This document shows positions 28,501 through 36,312 of a DNA stretch of 64,000 nucleotides, one piece after another. Every line of letters begins with the position of its first letter. The first letter of the stretch is position 1. The stretch is from positions 2,356,001-2,420,000 of the forward strand of contig NZ_CP102509.1 in the NCBI RefSeq assembly GCF_024611995.1, read 5' to 3'. The translations under genes and the position numbers were made by a program. The notes under the pieces were generated by a model that saw only the letters and a program-made list of their open reading frames with translations, was not told where the DNA came from and made no database searches. This DNA comes from Streptomyces sp. NBC_00162 (lineage in GTDB: Bacteria > Actinomycetota > Actinomycetes > Streptomycetales > Streptomycetaceae).

Positions 28501-29360
28501 GCTCCGGAGCCGCCGACGGTGGAGATGGTGTGGGTGCCGTGCCCCTGCCGGTCCGTGTCGGTGTCCGAGTCGGTGAAATTCTTCGAGTCGGCGACGCGGC
28601 CCTTGAGGTCGGGGTGTTCGAGGTCGGTGCCGGTGTCCAGGACGGCGACCTTGGTGCCCTTGCCGTCGTATCCGGCGGCCCAGGCGGCGGTGGCGTTCAC
28701 CTGCCGGGTGGAGCGCTCCAGGTTCGCCTGGACCTTGCCGTCCAGCCACAGCTTCTTCAGTCCGCCCGAGACGGAGCGCGCGCGGGCGTCCGTACCGGTG
28801 ACGTCGGCCCAGAACGCGGCGGCCTGCTCCTTGTCGGCGGAGAGGGCGACGCCGCCGATGGAGCCGAGGACGAGGGAGCGGTCGGCGCCGCGGGGCGCGG
28901 GCGGGGCGCTGCGCGCCACGTTCACGGAGCCGTCGTAGACCGCGATGAGCGGGAGCTTCTTGGCGTGTGCGTCGTCGTAGCCCTGCCGGATGAGGCCGGT
29001 GACGTTGAAGAGCTCGTGGTCGGCCTTGCCCGCGGCGAGGGCCTTCACCGCGCTCTCCGGGTAGACGTAGAGGTCCTTGCCGGACTGGCGGGTCTGCACC
29101 ACCGGCTGCGAGCCGTCCGCGCGCGGCATGGCGGTGGCGGCCGTGCGGCCGGCCGCGTCGGTGGAGACCAGGATCCGGTCGCCGGTGACGAGGGTCACCG
29201 TGACGGGGGCGGTGGGCTGCTTTCCGGCCGCCTCGCTGCCCACGAGTGGTCTCTCTCCAGGCGCTCCGTCGCTCGGCTGTGCCGCCGACGGGCCGACGGC
29301 GGTGACGGCCAGGACGGCCGCTGTTGCCGCCCCGAGCGTCGTTCGCGATATCGGGCGCAT
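25593..29360 (-). CDS. Secreted subtilisin-like (S8) serine peptidase
   Basis: A 1,255-residue exported protease. A signal peptide (about 1-27, TTLGAATAAVLAVTAVG) is followed by a propeptide. The catalytic domain has triad residues D242 (VAVLDTGTD), H274 (GHGTHT) and S445 (GTSMATPHVAG), with the oxyanion Asn in AAGNSGPGNN. Nearly 800 residues lie downstream. They include beta-rich domains, a PA-like segment (GAKALLAYREAPGRWVGF) and a C-terminal segment like an Ig/PKD fold (LSYSYDGEHWTEAKV). Start is ATG at 29360 behind GGGGAG; a 9-codon upstream extension lacks an RBS. It is a large extracellular nutrient or processing protease, divergent from a TrmB/LuxR-type regulator. Confidence 0.93.
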   Translation of the reverse strand: MRPISRTTLGAATAAVLAVTAVGPSAAQPSDGAPGERPLVGSEAAGKQPTAPVTVTLVTGDRILVSTDAAGRTAATAMPRADGSQPVVQTRQSGKDLYVYPESAVKALAAGKADHELFNVTGLIRQGYDDAHAKKLPLIAVYDGSVNVARSAPPAPRGADRSLVLGSIGGVALSADKEQAAAFWADVTGTDARARSVSGGLKKLWLDGKVQANLERSTRQVNATAAWAAGYDGKGTKVAVLDTGTDLEHPDLKGRVADSKNFTDSDTDTDRQGHGTHTISTVGGSGAESGGAKKGVAPGAELLSGKVLNDGGYGLDSWIIAGMEWAVASKADVVSMSLGDPSQTACDDPLAAAAERLSQQGPLFVIAAGNSGPGNNTVSSPGCAASVLTVGAVDRDDTTAVFSSRGPAGLQHTLKPEIAAPGVGISAAAAGGRGVYAYQGMSGTSMATPHVAGAAAIVKQRHPDWTSQQVKAALVGSANTAVPGDVRETGGGRLDVQAAIDTTVTGAPAVQGGTYNWPQDRSDRTTVQVPYTNTGTEPVTLNLAVEKVTGNDGSAVRSQVARLDRRTVTVPAGATVTVPLALDPAAELARSQYGDVTGRIVATANGVRVSTPFSLYVEPETVTLRVKLVDRAGKPAAGPSSLDVIGTDDATGERRFNDGSVDQVYRVRPGAYFLSAFVGTPDAGEGDDRLIDSLTYLGRPQVEVKKDTTIVLDARKAGRLAVEADKPAEARNTTLGFARSWDDVWLHAGTAAGGRTIRGFYSSVEGRAKDGEFEFGSYWRAAAPLVSELKVAGGPVLHPITASTGSDNLDGNGSAPLVDAGAGTPGELAAVAAKDAVVLVKVTDGALYEVAQNAQAAGAKALLAYREAPGRWVGFTGYAGGALPALAIETAEGKALLARLAAGKVTLSWKATANSPYVYSLAFPETGEVKGAHTYRVRDRELGQVESTYNSMGVAADFIDLAGAYRPIGSAVYFGGIETVATPGKRTEFYTAGDTAWDQMLSSSFPWGEFMVGEQHTYAKGQKTAASWYDGVTAPVAPRDLSGKETLAAERQGNLIGFAAAMWGDSRHAAQPGSFGDIGSLQLKRDGEVIGESWYPFGVFEVPAEAGRYELTQAIEKIGPPARVWQRSTSVQTTWGFTSKLDASAYSQGLPILFPRYAAPLDGMKTVAAANGQSIGLSVTGHAGYAPGALKSAKLSYSYDGEHWTEAKVSERAGKWSAVVDHAGANGKQVSLKVELTDANGASVTQAVARAYDVR

Positions 29361-29538
29361 CGCTCTCCCCAGGTGAATTCCGGCCAACTACTGCATTGCA
29401 CGGCAAAGCTGCCGCGTAAATGGCTTCTGGCCAGCGGATGTTGGTGCTGCGGTGGCATGACCTTTACAGAGAGCCGGGGGGTGCGGCGATGATGTCCGCG
29501 GCGGGTTTGCGCCGTGGCCGCTTCCCGCCAGGGGCTGC
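29361..29538. promoter_or_regulatory. Divergent promoter region of S8 peptidase and regulator
   Basis: Intergenic DNA of lower GC than its neighbours. It contains a small hairpin (29401-29414 region, CGGCA/TGCCG arms) and no clear promoter hexamers. It must carry the start sites of the protease and probably of the divergent regulator. Confidence 0.4.
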
Positions 29539-30537
29539 GTGGAGAGGTGGGTGTTCGGGTTGCTGGGTGCGATAGGCCTCGACGAGGGCCAGGAGTCGGC
29601 GTACCGCGCGCTGGTGGCGCTGGGGGCGGCGGAGGTGCCCGACCTCGCACACCGGCTGACCCTGCCGGTGCCGCAGACCGAGCGGGCGCTGCGGCACCTG
29701 GAGCGCCAGGGCCTGGCCGCCCAGTCCTCGGCGCGCCCGGGGCGCTGGGTGGCGGCGCCGCCCGGGGTCGCCCTCGGGGCGCTCCTCACCCAGCAGCGGC
29801 ACGAGCTGGAGCAGGCGGAGCTGGCGGCGGCGCTGCTGGCGGAGGAGTACCGGGTGGAGGCGGCCGAGCCGGCGGTGCACGACCTCGTGGAGGTGGTGCA
29901 GGGGGCGAGCGCGGTGGCGCACCGCTTCCACCAGCTCCAGCTGGGCGCGGAGAAGGAGGTGTGCGCGCTGGTCAGCGGCCGGCCGCAGGTGGTGACGGGC
30001 ACGGAGAACGAGGCGGAGGACCGGGCCTCCGTACGCGGGGTCGACTACCGGGTGGTGATCGAACGGGAGGTGCTGACCCTGCCGAGGGGGATCCGCGAGG
30101 CGTCGACGGCGCTGGCCCGGGGCGAACGGGTCCGGGTGACGGGCGAGGTCCCGACGAAGCTGGTGATCGCGGACCGGACCCTGGCGATGGTCCCGCTGAC
30201 GGCGCGCGGCGCGGAGCCGGCGGCGCTGGTGGTGCACGCGTCGGGGCTGCTGGAATCCCTGACGGGCCTGTTCGAGGCGGTGTGGCGGGAGTCGCTGCCG
30301 CTGCGGCTGGGCGCGTCGGGCGCGCCCGAGGAGTCGGACGGCGGCCCGGACGCCACCGACCTGGAGATCCTGACCCTGCTGTTGGCGGGGATGACGGACG
30401 CGAGCGTGGCGAAGCACCTGGAGCTGGGCCTGCGGACGGTGCAGCGGCGGGTCAAGGGCCTCATGGAGCTGTCGGGGGTCACGACGCGGCTCCAGCTGGG
30501 CTGGCACGCCTACGAACGGGGCTGGGTGGCCCGATAG
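29539..30537 (+). CDS. TrmB-like / LuxR-type HTH regulator
   Basis: A 332-residue regulator. The N-terminal part (about 8-75, LGLDEG-type helix, ESAYRALVALGAAEVPDLA, TERALRHLERQGL) is a TrmB-like winged helix. A middle domain has a PLD-like TrmB C-terminal resemblance. The C-terminal LuxR HTH (about 272-330) reads EILTLLLAGMTDASVAKHLE then LGLRTVQRRVKGLME. This dual-HTH plan is common in streptomycetes for stand-alone regulators. It is divergent from the secreted S8 peptidase and is its best candidate controller. Start is uncertain: GTG 29539, GTG 29551 or TTG 29560, with GGAGAGG at 29541-29547 favouring the last. Confidence 0.82.
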   Translation: MERWVFGLLGAIGLDEGQESAYRALVALGAAEVPDLAHRLTLPVPQTERALRHLERQGLAAQSSARPGRWVAAPPGVALGALLTQQRHELEQAELAAALLAEEYRVEAAEPAVHDLVEVVQGASAVAHRFHQLQLGAEKEVCALVSGRPQVVTGTENEAEDRASVRGVDYRVVIEREVLTLPRGIREASTALARGERVRVTGEVPTKLVIADRTLAMVPLTARGAEPAALVVHASGLLESLTGLFEAVWRESLPLRLGASGAPEESDGGPDATDLEILTLLLAGMTDASVAKHLELGLRTVQRRVKGLMELSGVTTRLQLGWHAYERGWVAR

Positions 30538-30561
30538 CCCCTGGTCGGTCAGGCTGAGCAG

Positions 30562-31047
30562 ATGGATCTGCCTCAGCTGCTCCTGGTGGGGCTGGTGCTG
30601 CTGCTCGGGACGCTCGGGGTGCTGGTGCCGGGCGTACCGGGAACCTGGCTGGTGTGGGCGGGACTGCTGTGGTGGACGCTGCACGTGCGGTCGGCGACGG
30701 CGTGGACCCTGCTGGTCGCGGCGACGGCCCTGCTGCTGGTGGTCCAGGTGGTGAAGTGGCTGCTCCCGCCGCGGCGGCTGCGGGGGGTGGGGGTGACCCG
30801 CCGGATGGTGGTGTTCGCGGGCGCCGGTGCGGTACTGGGCTTCGTGCTGATCCCGGTACTGGGGGCGGTCCCTGGTTTCGTGGGCGGCATCTACCTCTGC
30901 GAGAGGCTCCGCCTGGGGACGCACGGCGAGGCGTGGGCGTCGGTACGGGCGGTGATGCGGGCGGTGGGGACCAGTGTGCTGGTGGAACTGTTCGCGTGCC
31001 TGCTGGTGGCGGGGGCGTGGCTGGGCGTGGTGGTGGCGGGCGTCTGA
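30562..31047 (+). CDS. DUF456 family membrane protein
   Basis: A 161-residue integral membrane protein with four or five helices: LLLVGLVLLLGTLGVLVPG, TWLVWAGLLWWTLHV, WTLLVAATALLLVVQVVKW, VFAGAGAVLGFVLIPVLG and VLVELFACLLVAGAWLGVVV. The motifs LGVLVPGVPGTW and PVLGAVPGFVGGIYLCE are typical of DUF456, a family of unknown function. It starts 24 bp after the regulator gene. A strong hairpin follows, so it may be the end of that unit. Confidence 0.85.
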   Translation: MDLPQLLLVGLVLLLGTLGVLVPGVPGTWLVWAGLLWWTLHVRSATAWTLLVAATALLLVVQVVKWLLPPRRLRGVGVTRRMVVFAGAGAVLGFVLIPVLGAVPGFVGGIYLCERLRLGTHGEAWASVRAVMRAVGTSVLVELFACLLVAGAWLGVVVAGV

Positions 31048-31054
31048 CCGGCCC

Positions 31055-31082
31055 CGGGCTCCGGTCCTGGGACCGGAGCCCG
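31055..31082 (+). terminator. Hairpin after DUF456 gene
   Basis: A 13-bp perfect inverted repeat (31055-31067 with 31070-31082) with a very tight loop lies between the DUF456 and PPOX genes. There is no T run. Confidence 0.6.
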
Positions 31083-31118
31083 ATGCGGCCGGCCGCGGTG
31101 CCTGCGAGGCTTGCAGCC

Positions 31119-31490
31119 ATGACGGACTTCGAGGGATTCAGCGAGGCCGAGCTGGCGTACCTCCGCTCCCAGCGGCTGGGCCGCCTGGCCACCGTGGACG
31201 CGGCGGGGCAGCCGCAGGCGAACCCGGTGGGGTTCTTCCCGCAGGAGGACGGCACGATCCTGGTGGGCGGGCTGGCCATGGGGACGACGAAGAAGTGGCG
31301 CAACCTCCAGCGGAACCCGCGGCTGGCGCTGGTCGTGGACGACCTGGTGAGCACCCGCCCGTGGCGTGTCCGCGGCATCGAGATCCGCGGCCACGCCACG
31401 CTGGAGACCGGCCCGCACTCCCTGGGCCCCCACTTCAGCCCGGAGGTCATCCGCATCCACCCGGACCGGGTGCATGTGTGGGGTCTCTGA
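31119..31490 (+). CDS. PPOX-class (pyridoxamine 5'-phosphate oxidase-like) flavin/F420-binding protein
   Basis: A 123-residue split-barrel protein. SEAELAYLRSQRLGRLATVD, PQANPVGFFPQEDGTILVGG and TKKWRNLQRNPRLALVVDDL match the short F420-dependent PPOX group of actinobacteria. Such enzymes reduce or bind small substrates using F420 or FMN; the substrate is not predictable. Start is ATG at 31119, because the in-frame extension to 30654 overlaps DUF456. It converges on rsgA with a 25-bp gap. Confidence 0.85.
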   Translation: MTDFEGFSEAELAYLRSQRLGRLATVDAAGQPQANPVGFFPQEDGTILVGGLAMGTTKKWRNLQRNPRLALVVDDLVSTRPWRVRGIEIRGHATLETGPHSLGPHFSPEVIRIHPDRVHVWGL

Positions 31491-31515
31491 CCGTCGGGAC
31501 CCGCACTAGGGCGTC

Positions 31516-32625
31516 CTAGGCCCGGCCGGACCGCTTCGCGGCGTAGTTGGCGCGGCCCTCCGCCGACTTGAGCCGCCAGTCACGGCGGATCTCCGACCGG
31601 AGCCGCGCGTCCGTCTTCGCGACGATCCGCTGGTTCTCGCGCAGCAGCTTGCGGTAGCTGTCCAGGCGCCGCTCCGGCAGCTCTCCGGAGTCCACGGCGG
31701 CCCGCACCGCGCACCCCGGCTCCGCCTCGTGCGCGCAGTCGTGGAAGCGGCAGGACTCCGCGTACTCCTCGATCTCCGAGAAGACCTGGCCGACCCCGGT
31801 CCCGGCGTCCCAGAGGCCGACGCCGCGCAGTCCGGGCGTGTCGATCAGGACGCCGCCGCCCGGCAGGGCGAGCAGGTTGCGCGTCGTGGTCGTGTGACGG
31901 CCCTTGCCGTCGACCTCGCGGGCCTCCTGGACCTCCATGACGTCGGCGCCGAGCAGCGTGTTGGCCAGCGTGGACTTGCCGGCGCCGGAGATGCCGAGCA
32001 GCACGCTCGTACCGCCCCCGACGACGGCGGCGAGGACGTCCGTGCCCTCCCCGGTGAGGGAGGACACCGTCAGTACCCGGACCCCGGGCGCGGTGGTCTC
32101 CACGTCCTGGACCAGGTGCCCGAGCGTCGCCGGGTCCGGGACCAGGTCGGCCTTGGTGAGGACGACCAGCGGCTGCGCCCCCGATTCCCACGCCAGGGCC
32201 AGGAAGCGCTCGATGCGCCCCAGGTCAAGTTCCACGGCGAGGGAGACGGCGATGATCGCGTGATCGACGTTGGCGGCGAGGATCTGTCCCTCGGACCGCT
32301 GGGAGGAGGTGGACCGTACGAAGGCGGTCCGGCGCGGCAGGTACGCCTTCACGTAGCGCGGGTTGCCCGCCGGCTCGACCGCTGCCCAGTCGCCGGTGCA
32401 GATGACCCTCAGTGGGTCGTGCGGGGTGACGAAGGCGGTGTCGGCGCGGACGATGCCGTCCTCGGTCATGACGTCGCACTGACCGCGGTCGACGCGTACG
32501 ACGCGGCCGGGCAGGAGGCCCTGCTCGGCGTACGGGGTGAACTCGGCCGCCCAGGCTTCGTCCCAGCCGAAGGGGCTGAGCGCGTGCGAGAGCGAGGATG
32601 CCTGCGGGAAAGAAGAGAAAGACAA
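31516..32625 (-). CDS. rsgA: Ribosome small-subunit-dependent GTPase A
   Basis: A 369-residue circularly permuted GTPase that assists 30S maturation. An OB fold (about 35-95) precedes the G4 motif TKAD (157-160), which here comes before G1 GISGAGKS (211-218) and G3 DTPG, as expected for RsgA/YjeQ. A zinc knuckle C-x4-C-x-H-x5-C (CRFHDCAHEAEPGC) follows, then a basic C-terminal helix. Start is TTG at 32625 with GAAGGG about 9-14 bases upstream. A short ORF with a strong RBS lies in the 260-bp leader. It converges on the PPOX gene. Confidence 0.94.
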   Translation of the reverse strand: MSFSSFPQASSLSHALSPFGWDEAWAAEFTPYAEQGLLPGRVVRVDRGQCDVMTEDGIVRADTAFVTPHDPLRVICTGDWAAVEPAGNPRYVKAYLPRRTAFVRSTSSQRSEGQILAANVDHAIIAVSLAVELDLGRIERFLALAWESGAQPLVVLTKADLVPDPATLGHLVQDVETTAPGVRVLTVSSLTGEGTDVLAAVVGGGTSVLLGISGAGKSTLANTLLGADVMEVQEAREVDGKGRHTTTTRNLLALPGGGVLIDTPGLRGVGLWDAGTGVGQVFSEIEEYAESCRFHDCAHEAEPGCAVRAAVDSGELPERRLDSYRKLLRENQRIVAKTDARLRSEIRRDWRLKSAEGRANYAAKRSGRA

Positions 32626-32706
32626 GGGGAACCCTTCACAGGGTGGCCCCGGCAGCGCGCGCCCGCTCGCTCGCTCAGCGGCGGCGGTGCGCGAAGTGGT
32701 GTGAGG

Positions 32707-32778
32707 TCAGCCGGAGACCACGGAAGTGACATTGATGGTCTTCTGAATGCGGGCAGTGCCCTGCGCGATGACATTCAT
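32707..32778 (-). CDS. Possible 23-residue short ORF in the rsgA leader
   Basis: ATG at 32778 follows GGAGGTGAG at 7 nt, the strongest Shine-Dalgarno in this interval. The peptide would be MNVIAQGTARIQKTINVTSV followed by VSG. It ends 81 bp before the rsgA start. I do not recognise it. It may be a genuine small protein or a regulatory leader; the RBS is the only direct support. Confidence 0.4.
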   Translation of the reverse strand: MNVIAQGTARIQKTINVTSVVSG

Positions 32779-32885
32779 CAACTGGCTCACCTCCGGATCG
32801 TGCACGTACTGACGGTTCCGCAGACCGGCGGAACGCATCCAACGTAACAAGTGCCCTCACGCGCGCGCCATTTCTTTTCTCCGCG

Positions 32886-33335
32886 CTAGTCCGGTTCGAA
32901 GTGGTCCAGGAGCCGTAGCTGGAGGATATTGAGCACGTTGCTGTGCTGCTTGAGCATCGAGAGGCGGTACGCCGCCGTAGGGGCGTACTCCTCGACCTCG
33001 TGCACGGCCGCGGCGATCACATAGCCGTTCAGCGCGTCCATGTTCCCCGCCGCGCCGAAGTCCTGACCCGTGGGCAGCAGACTGCGGTCCAGGGGGGTCT
33101 CGTCACTGGTGATCACGTTCGCGACCACCGACGGCTGCCAGTCCCTGGCATTGGTGAGGGAGTGGTGCGTGTCGAACCGCACGGTGACCGTTTCACCTGC
33201 GGCGATCGCCACGCTGTACCGGCCCTCTTCGTCGGTGAAGACGTGATCGATCTCCGAGAGGTCACTGTTATAGACGCTGACCTTGATCATGAAGATCGGA
33301 CTCTTGTCGGAAACTGCTCGCACTTGCCCGAACAT
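32886..33335 (-). CDS. Conserved hypothetical protein with carboxypeptidase-regulatory-like fold
   Basis: A 149-residue protein without signal peptide. The first half (KVSVYNSDLSEIDHVFTDEE then GRYSVAIAAGETVTVRF) has the pattern of a CarboxypepD-regulatory/TTR-like beta sandwich. The second half (VIAAAVHEVEEYAPTAAYRL, SNVLNILQLRLLDHFEPD) is helical. Start is ATG at 33335, behind GGGAGGAG; a 23-codon extension is rejected on that basis. It lies between rsgA and the DUF4097 gene on the same strand, with gaps of 260 and 93 bp. Function is unknown. Confidence 0.75.
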   Translation of the reverse strand: MFGQVRAVSDKSPIFMIKVSVYNSDLSEIDHVFTDEEGRYSVAIAAGETVTVRFDTHHSLTNARDWQPSVVANVITSDETPLDRSLLPTGQDFGAAGNMDALNGYVIAAAVHEVEEYAPTAAYRLSMLKQHSNVLNILQLRLLDHFEPD

Positions 33336-33428
33336 CCGGGTCTCCTCCCGGTCGGAAAATACCGCTGGAGACCACCCCTGCAATCCAGTCTGTCCGGGCC
33401 CCACCGCCGCCGCCAGTCGGACCGGTTC

Positions 33429-34247
33429 CTAGGGTCCGGCCGGGTACGAGGCCTCGGCGCGGCCGACGCCCGATTCGATGTCCAGGGTGCGGGGGGAGCC
33501 GGCGTCGCGCAGGGCGTCCGGGACCTCGCAGCGGCCGCTGCCGGTCGCGCAGCGGACCCGGAAGCGGGCGGCCGGGGGCACGGTGAGGGCGAGGCGGCCG
33601 GAGGCGACCCGGGCGGTCACCTGGTCGGGCGGGGTGGCGAAGGCCGCGTCGGCGCGGCCGGATCCGACCCGGACGTCGGCGTGGGGTGAGGCGAGGCCGG
33701 TGGCCAGCAGGCTTCCGGAGCCCACCTTCGCCCGCAGGGCCCCGCGCAGCCCGGCGATCTCGATCCGGCCCGAGTCGGTTTCCGCGTCGACGGCGCCGCC
33801 CAGGCCGCTGAGGGAGACCCGGCCGGACCCGGCCGTCACCTTCACGGGGATGTCCGCGGGTACGGTCACCCCCAGCTGGACCGAACAGCCGGCCCCGGCG
33901 GCCGTCCAGGAGCCCTCGCCGGGGCAGTGCGGGGTCAGCCTCAGGGTGTCGCCCAGCCAGCTCTCCTCGATGGTGGGCGCCTTGAGCGACCAGCTGATCG
34001 CGGCGCGGTAGCCGACCTCTTGGTCGGCGCGGGGGGTGACGGTCACGTTCGCGCTGCCGCCCACGATCTCCAGCGCGGTCACCCGGCGGCCCTCGCTGCC
34101 ACCGAGCAGGGTGGCGTTCCGGACGGTCCCGTACGACCACGCCTGCCAGGCGACCGGGGCGACGACGAGCAGCGCGCCGAGTACCGCGGCGGTGATCCAG
34201 GCACGGCGGTGCCCGCGTCGGGGTCCGTCCCCGTCGGCGCCCGTCAC
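33429..34247 (-). CDS. DUF4097 family membrane-anchored beta-helix protein
   Basis: A 272-residue protein. One N-terminal membrane helix (about 15-36, WITAAVLGALLVVAPVAWQ) is followed by repeated short beta-strand units: VTAGSGRVSLSGLGG, AETDSGRIEIAGLRG, AKVGSGSLLATGLAS, VRVGSGRADAAFATP. These are typical of DUF4097 adhesin-like repeats. It probably faces outside. Its GTG start overlaps the response-regulator stop by 4 bp (34244-34247), so the two are cotranslated. In other actinobacteria such proteins accompany NarL-type two-component systems as outputs or sensors; here that is inference. Confidence 0.82.
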   Translation of the reverse strand: MTGADGDGPRRGHRRAWITAAVLGALLVVAPVAWQAWSYGTVRNATLLGGSEGRRVTALEIVGGSANVTVTPRADQEVGYRAAISWSLKAPTIEESWLGDTLRLTPHCPGEGSWTAAGAGCSVQLGVTVPADIPVKVTAGSGRVSLSGLGGAVDAETDSGRIEIAGLRGALRAKVGSGSLLATGLASPHADVRVGSGRADAAFATPPDQVTARVASGRLALTVPPAARFRVRCATGSGRCEVPDALRDAGSPRTLDIESGVGRAEASYPAGP

Positions 34248-34900
34248 GGTGTGCCGTCCAGGAAGCGGAGCACCGCGAGGACCCGGCGGTGGTCGCCGTC
34301 GGCCGGGGGCAGGTCGAGCTTGGCGAAGATGTTGTTGATGTGTTTGGCCACCGCGCTCTCGCTGACGACGAGTTCGGCGGCGATCCCCGCGTTGGAGCGG
34401 CCTTCCGCCATCAGGGCCAGTACCTCCCGCTCGCGCGGGGTGAGGCGCTCCAGCGGGTCCGGTCCCCCGCCGCGGCGCAGCAGGAGCTGGGCGACGACCT
34501 GGGGGTCGAGCGCGGTCCCGCCCGCGGCGACGCGCCGCAGGGCGTCCACGAACTCCTCGACATCGGCGACCCGTTGCTTGAGCAGGTAGCCGATGCCGGC
34601 CCCGCTGCGGGTGGCCAGCAGGTCGGCGGCGTAGCGCTCCTCCACGTACTGGGACAGCAGCAGCACCGCCGTGTCCGGGTACTGCCGGCGGATCATCAGG
34701 GCCGCCCGAACGCCCTCGTCGGTGAAGCCGGGCGGCATCCGTACGTCGACGAGCGCGAGCTCCGGGCGGTGTTCCTCGACGGCGGCGAGCAGACCCTCGG
34801 CGTCGCCGGTCTCGGCGGCCACCTCGAATCCGGCCATTTCGAGGACTTTGACGAGTCCTATGCGCAGCAGGACGGAGTCCTCGGCGATCACAGCCCGCAC
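34244..34900 (-). CDS. NarL/LuxR-type two-component response regulator
   Basis: A 218-residue regulator. In the receiver domain (1-120), acidic pocket D8 and phospho-acceptor D52 (LALVDVRMP) are present, with a conserved Lys in YLLKQRV. The C-terminal LuxR HTH (about 150-212) reads LTPREREVLALMAEGRSNAG then IAAELVVSESAVAKHINNIF. Start is GTG at 34900, inside the 3' end of the kinase gene (13-bp overlap). It acts with that kinase; the targets probably include its own operon. Confidence 0.94.
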   Translation of the reverse strand: MRAVIAEDSVLLRIGLVKVLEMAGFEVAAETGDAEGLLAAVEEHRPELALVDVRMPPGFTDEGVRAALMIRRQYPDTAVLLLSQYVEERYAADLLATRSGAGIGYLLKQRVADVEEFVDALRRVAAGGTALDPQVVAQLLLRRGGGPDPLERLTPREREVLALMAEGRSNAGIAAELVVSESAVAKHINNIFAKLDLPPADGDHRRVLAVLRFLDGTP

Positions 34901-36135
34901 GGCAGCTCCACGGTGATGACGGTCGGGCCCCCGAGAGGGCTGGTGATCATGATGGTTCCGTCGACCGACCCTACGCGCTTGCGCAGGCCGACCAGTCCGG
35001 TGCCGCGGGCCGGGTCCGCTCCGCCGACCCCGTCATCGGTGACGGTGAGGCGCAGCAGGTCCCCCCGCCGGCCGGGGACGCGCTCGACCCGGACGCGGCA
35101 GCGGTCGGCCCGGGCGTGTTTGGCGACGTTGGCCAGGGTCTCGGACACCACGAAGTAGGCGACGGCCTCGATGGTGGCCCCCGGCCTGGTTGCGATGTCC
35201 ACGGCCAGCTCGACGGGGAACGGGGCCCGGGCGGCGATCCCGGAGAGCGCCGCGTCGAGCCCGCGGTCCTCCAGTACGGCCGGGTGCAGGCCGCGTACGA
35301 GGTTGTTGAGCTCCTCGATGGCCTCCTTCGCCTCGCGGTGGGCCTCGTCGATGACGGCCTTGACCTCGGGCGGCAGGTCGGTCAGGGTGGCGCGGGCGAT
35401 GCCGAGGTTCATGGCGAGCGCGACGAGGCGTTGCTGGGCCCCGTCGTGCAAGTCCCGCTCGATCCTGCGGCGTTCGAGGTCGGCCGCGTCCAGGATGCCG
35501 GCCCGGCTCTCGGCGAGGTCCTCGACGCGGCGCGCCAGCTCGCGGGAGCGGTTGGGTCCGAGGAGCGCGGCCGCGGCGAAGGCGTCGAGGCGGGTGGTGA
35601 GCGCGGCGAGCCAGGGCGCGGAGAGCAGGAGGAGGCCGCCGCCGACGGTGATCACGTCGTATTCGAGGTGCAGGTCGGAGGACGGCAGGGTCCAGCCCCA
35701 CGCGTACACGGCGGCGCCGGCCGCGCCGAGGACCCAGGCGAGCACCACCAGCGCCCCGGCCGCGGCGGCGAGCGGGCTGACGAGGAGGTGGTAGCCGTAC
35801 TGGCGCCAGGTCGCCTCGGAGCGCACCCGTTCGAGCAGCCCGCGCGGGCTCCACCAGCGCTCCTTGCGCACGACCTCCGGCACGTCCAGACCGAGCAGGG
35901 ACCAGAAGCGGCTGCGCTGGAGCGCGGTGAGCAGCGGGCTGAGGGCGAACAGCAGGAGCAGCGGGACGGGGCTGCGCCCGGGCGACACGCCCGCGTAGGC
36001 CAGCCCGAGGAGGACGGGCAGCGCGGCCGGGATCGCGGCCGCCGTGAAGGCGGTGTTGCGCCGGGCCCACGCCGACCACGGTGCGTGCTCCGTGGTCCAG
36101 GTGTACGAACGCCTCAGCGCGCCGCGAAGTGCCAT
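34888..36135 (-). CDS. Two-component sensor histidine kinase (HisKA_3 type)
   Basis: A 415-residue membrane kinase. A DUF1707/sensor-type N-terminal part carries four hydrophobic helices (FTAAAIPAALPVLLGLAYAG, SPVPLLLLFALSPLLTAL, LLVSPLAAAAGALVVLAWVLG, ITVGGGLLLLSAPWLAAL). A dimerisation helix follows with phospho-acceptor H230 (ERRRIERDLHDGAQQRLVAL), and then the GHKL ATPase (NVAKHARADRC, VTDDGVGGAD, GTGLVGLRKRV). Start is ATG at 36135. It is first in an operon with the response regulator and DUF4097 gene; a short multi-TM sensor of this kind often detects cell-envelope stress. Confidence 0.93.
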   Translation of the reverse strand: MALRGALRRSYTWTTEHAPWSAWARRNTAFTAAAIPAALPVLLGLAYAGVSPGRSPVPLLLLFALSPLLTALQRSRFWSLLGLDVPEVVRKERWWSPRGLLERVRSEATWRQYGYHLLVSPLAAAAGALVVLAWVLGAAGAAVYAWGWTLPSSDLHLEYDVITVGGGLLLLSAPWLAALTTRLDAFAAAALLGPNRSRELARRVEDLAESRAGILDAADLERRRIERDLHDGAQQRLVALAMNLGIARATLTDLPPEVKAVIDEAHREAKEAIEELNNLVRGLHPAVLEDRGLDAALSGIAARAPFPVELAVDIATRPGATIEAVAYFVVSETLANVAKHARADRCRVRVERVPGRRGDLLRLTVTDDGVGGADPARGTGLVGLRKRVGSVDGTIMITSPLGGPTVITVELPCGL

Positions 36136-36312
36136 GCCCCGTACGTTAATCGCACTGGTCGGAGGGCTGCGATCACGCTGGCGCCCGGTCGGGGGTGTAG
36201 CTGGTGCCACCCCCGGTTCGGACAGTGGGGCTACTGATCGCGAAGGCTCCGCGGACGAGGCTGAGGGGGTGCCCGGGGGACGGTCCGCCGGGCCGGAAGG
36301 AGACCCGCGGCC

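Noticed and set aside
23721..29492. A 1,923-codon open frame on the plus strand
   Set aside because: It runs antisense through the S8 peptidase, PP2C-like and pyruvate dehydrogenase genes and lacks conserved motifs. It is a GC-driven shadow frame.
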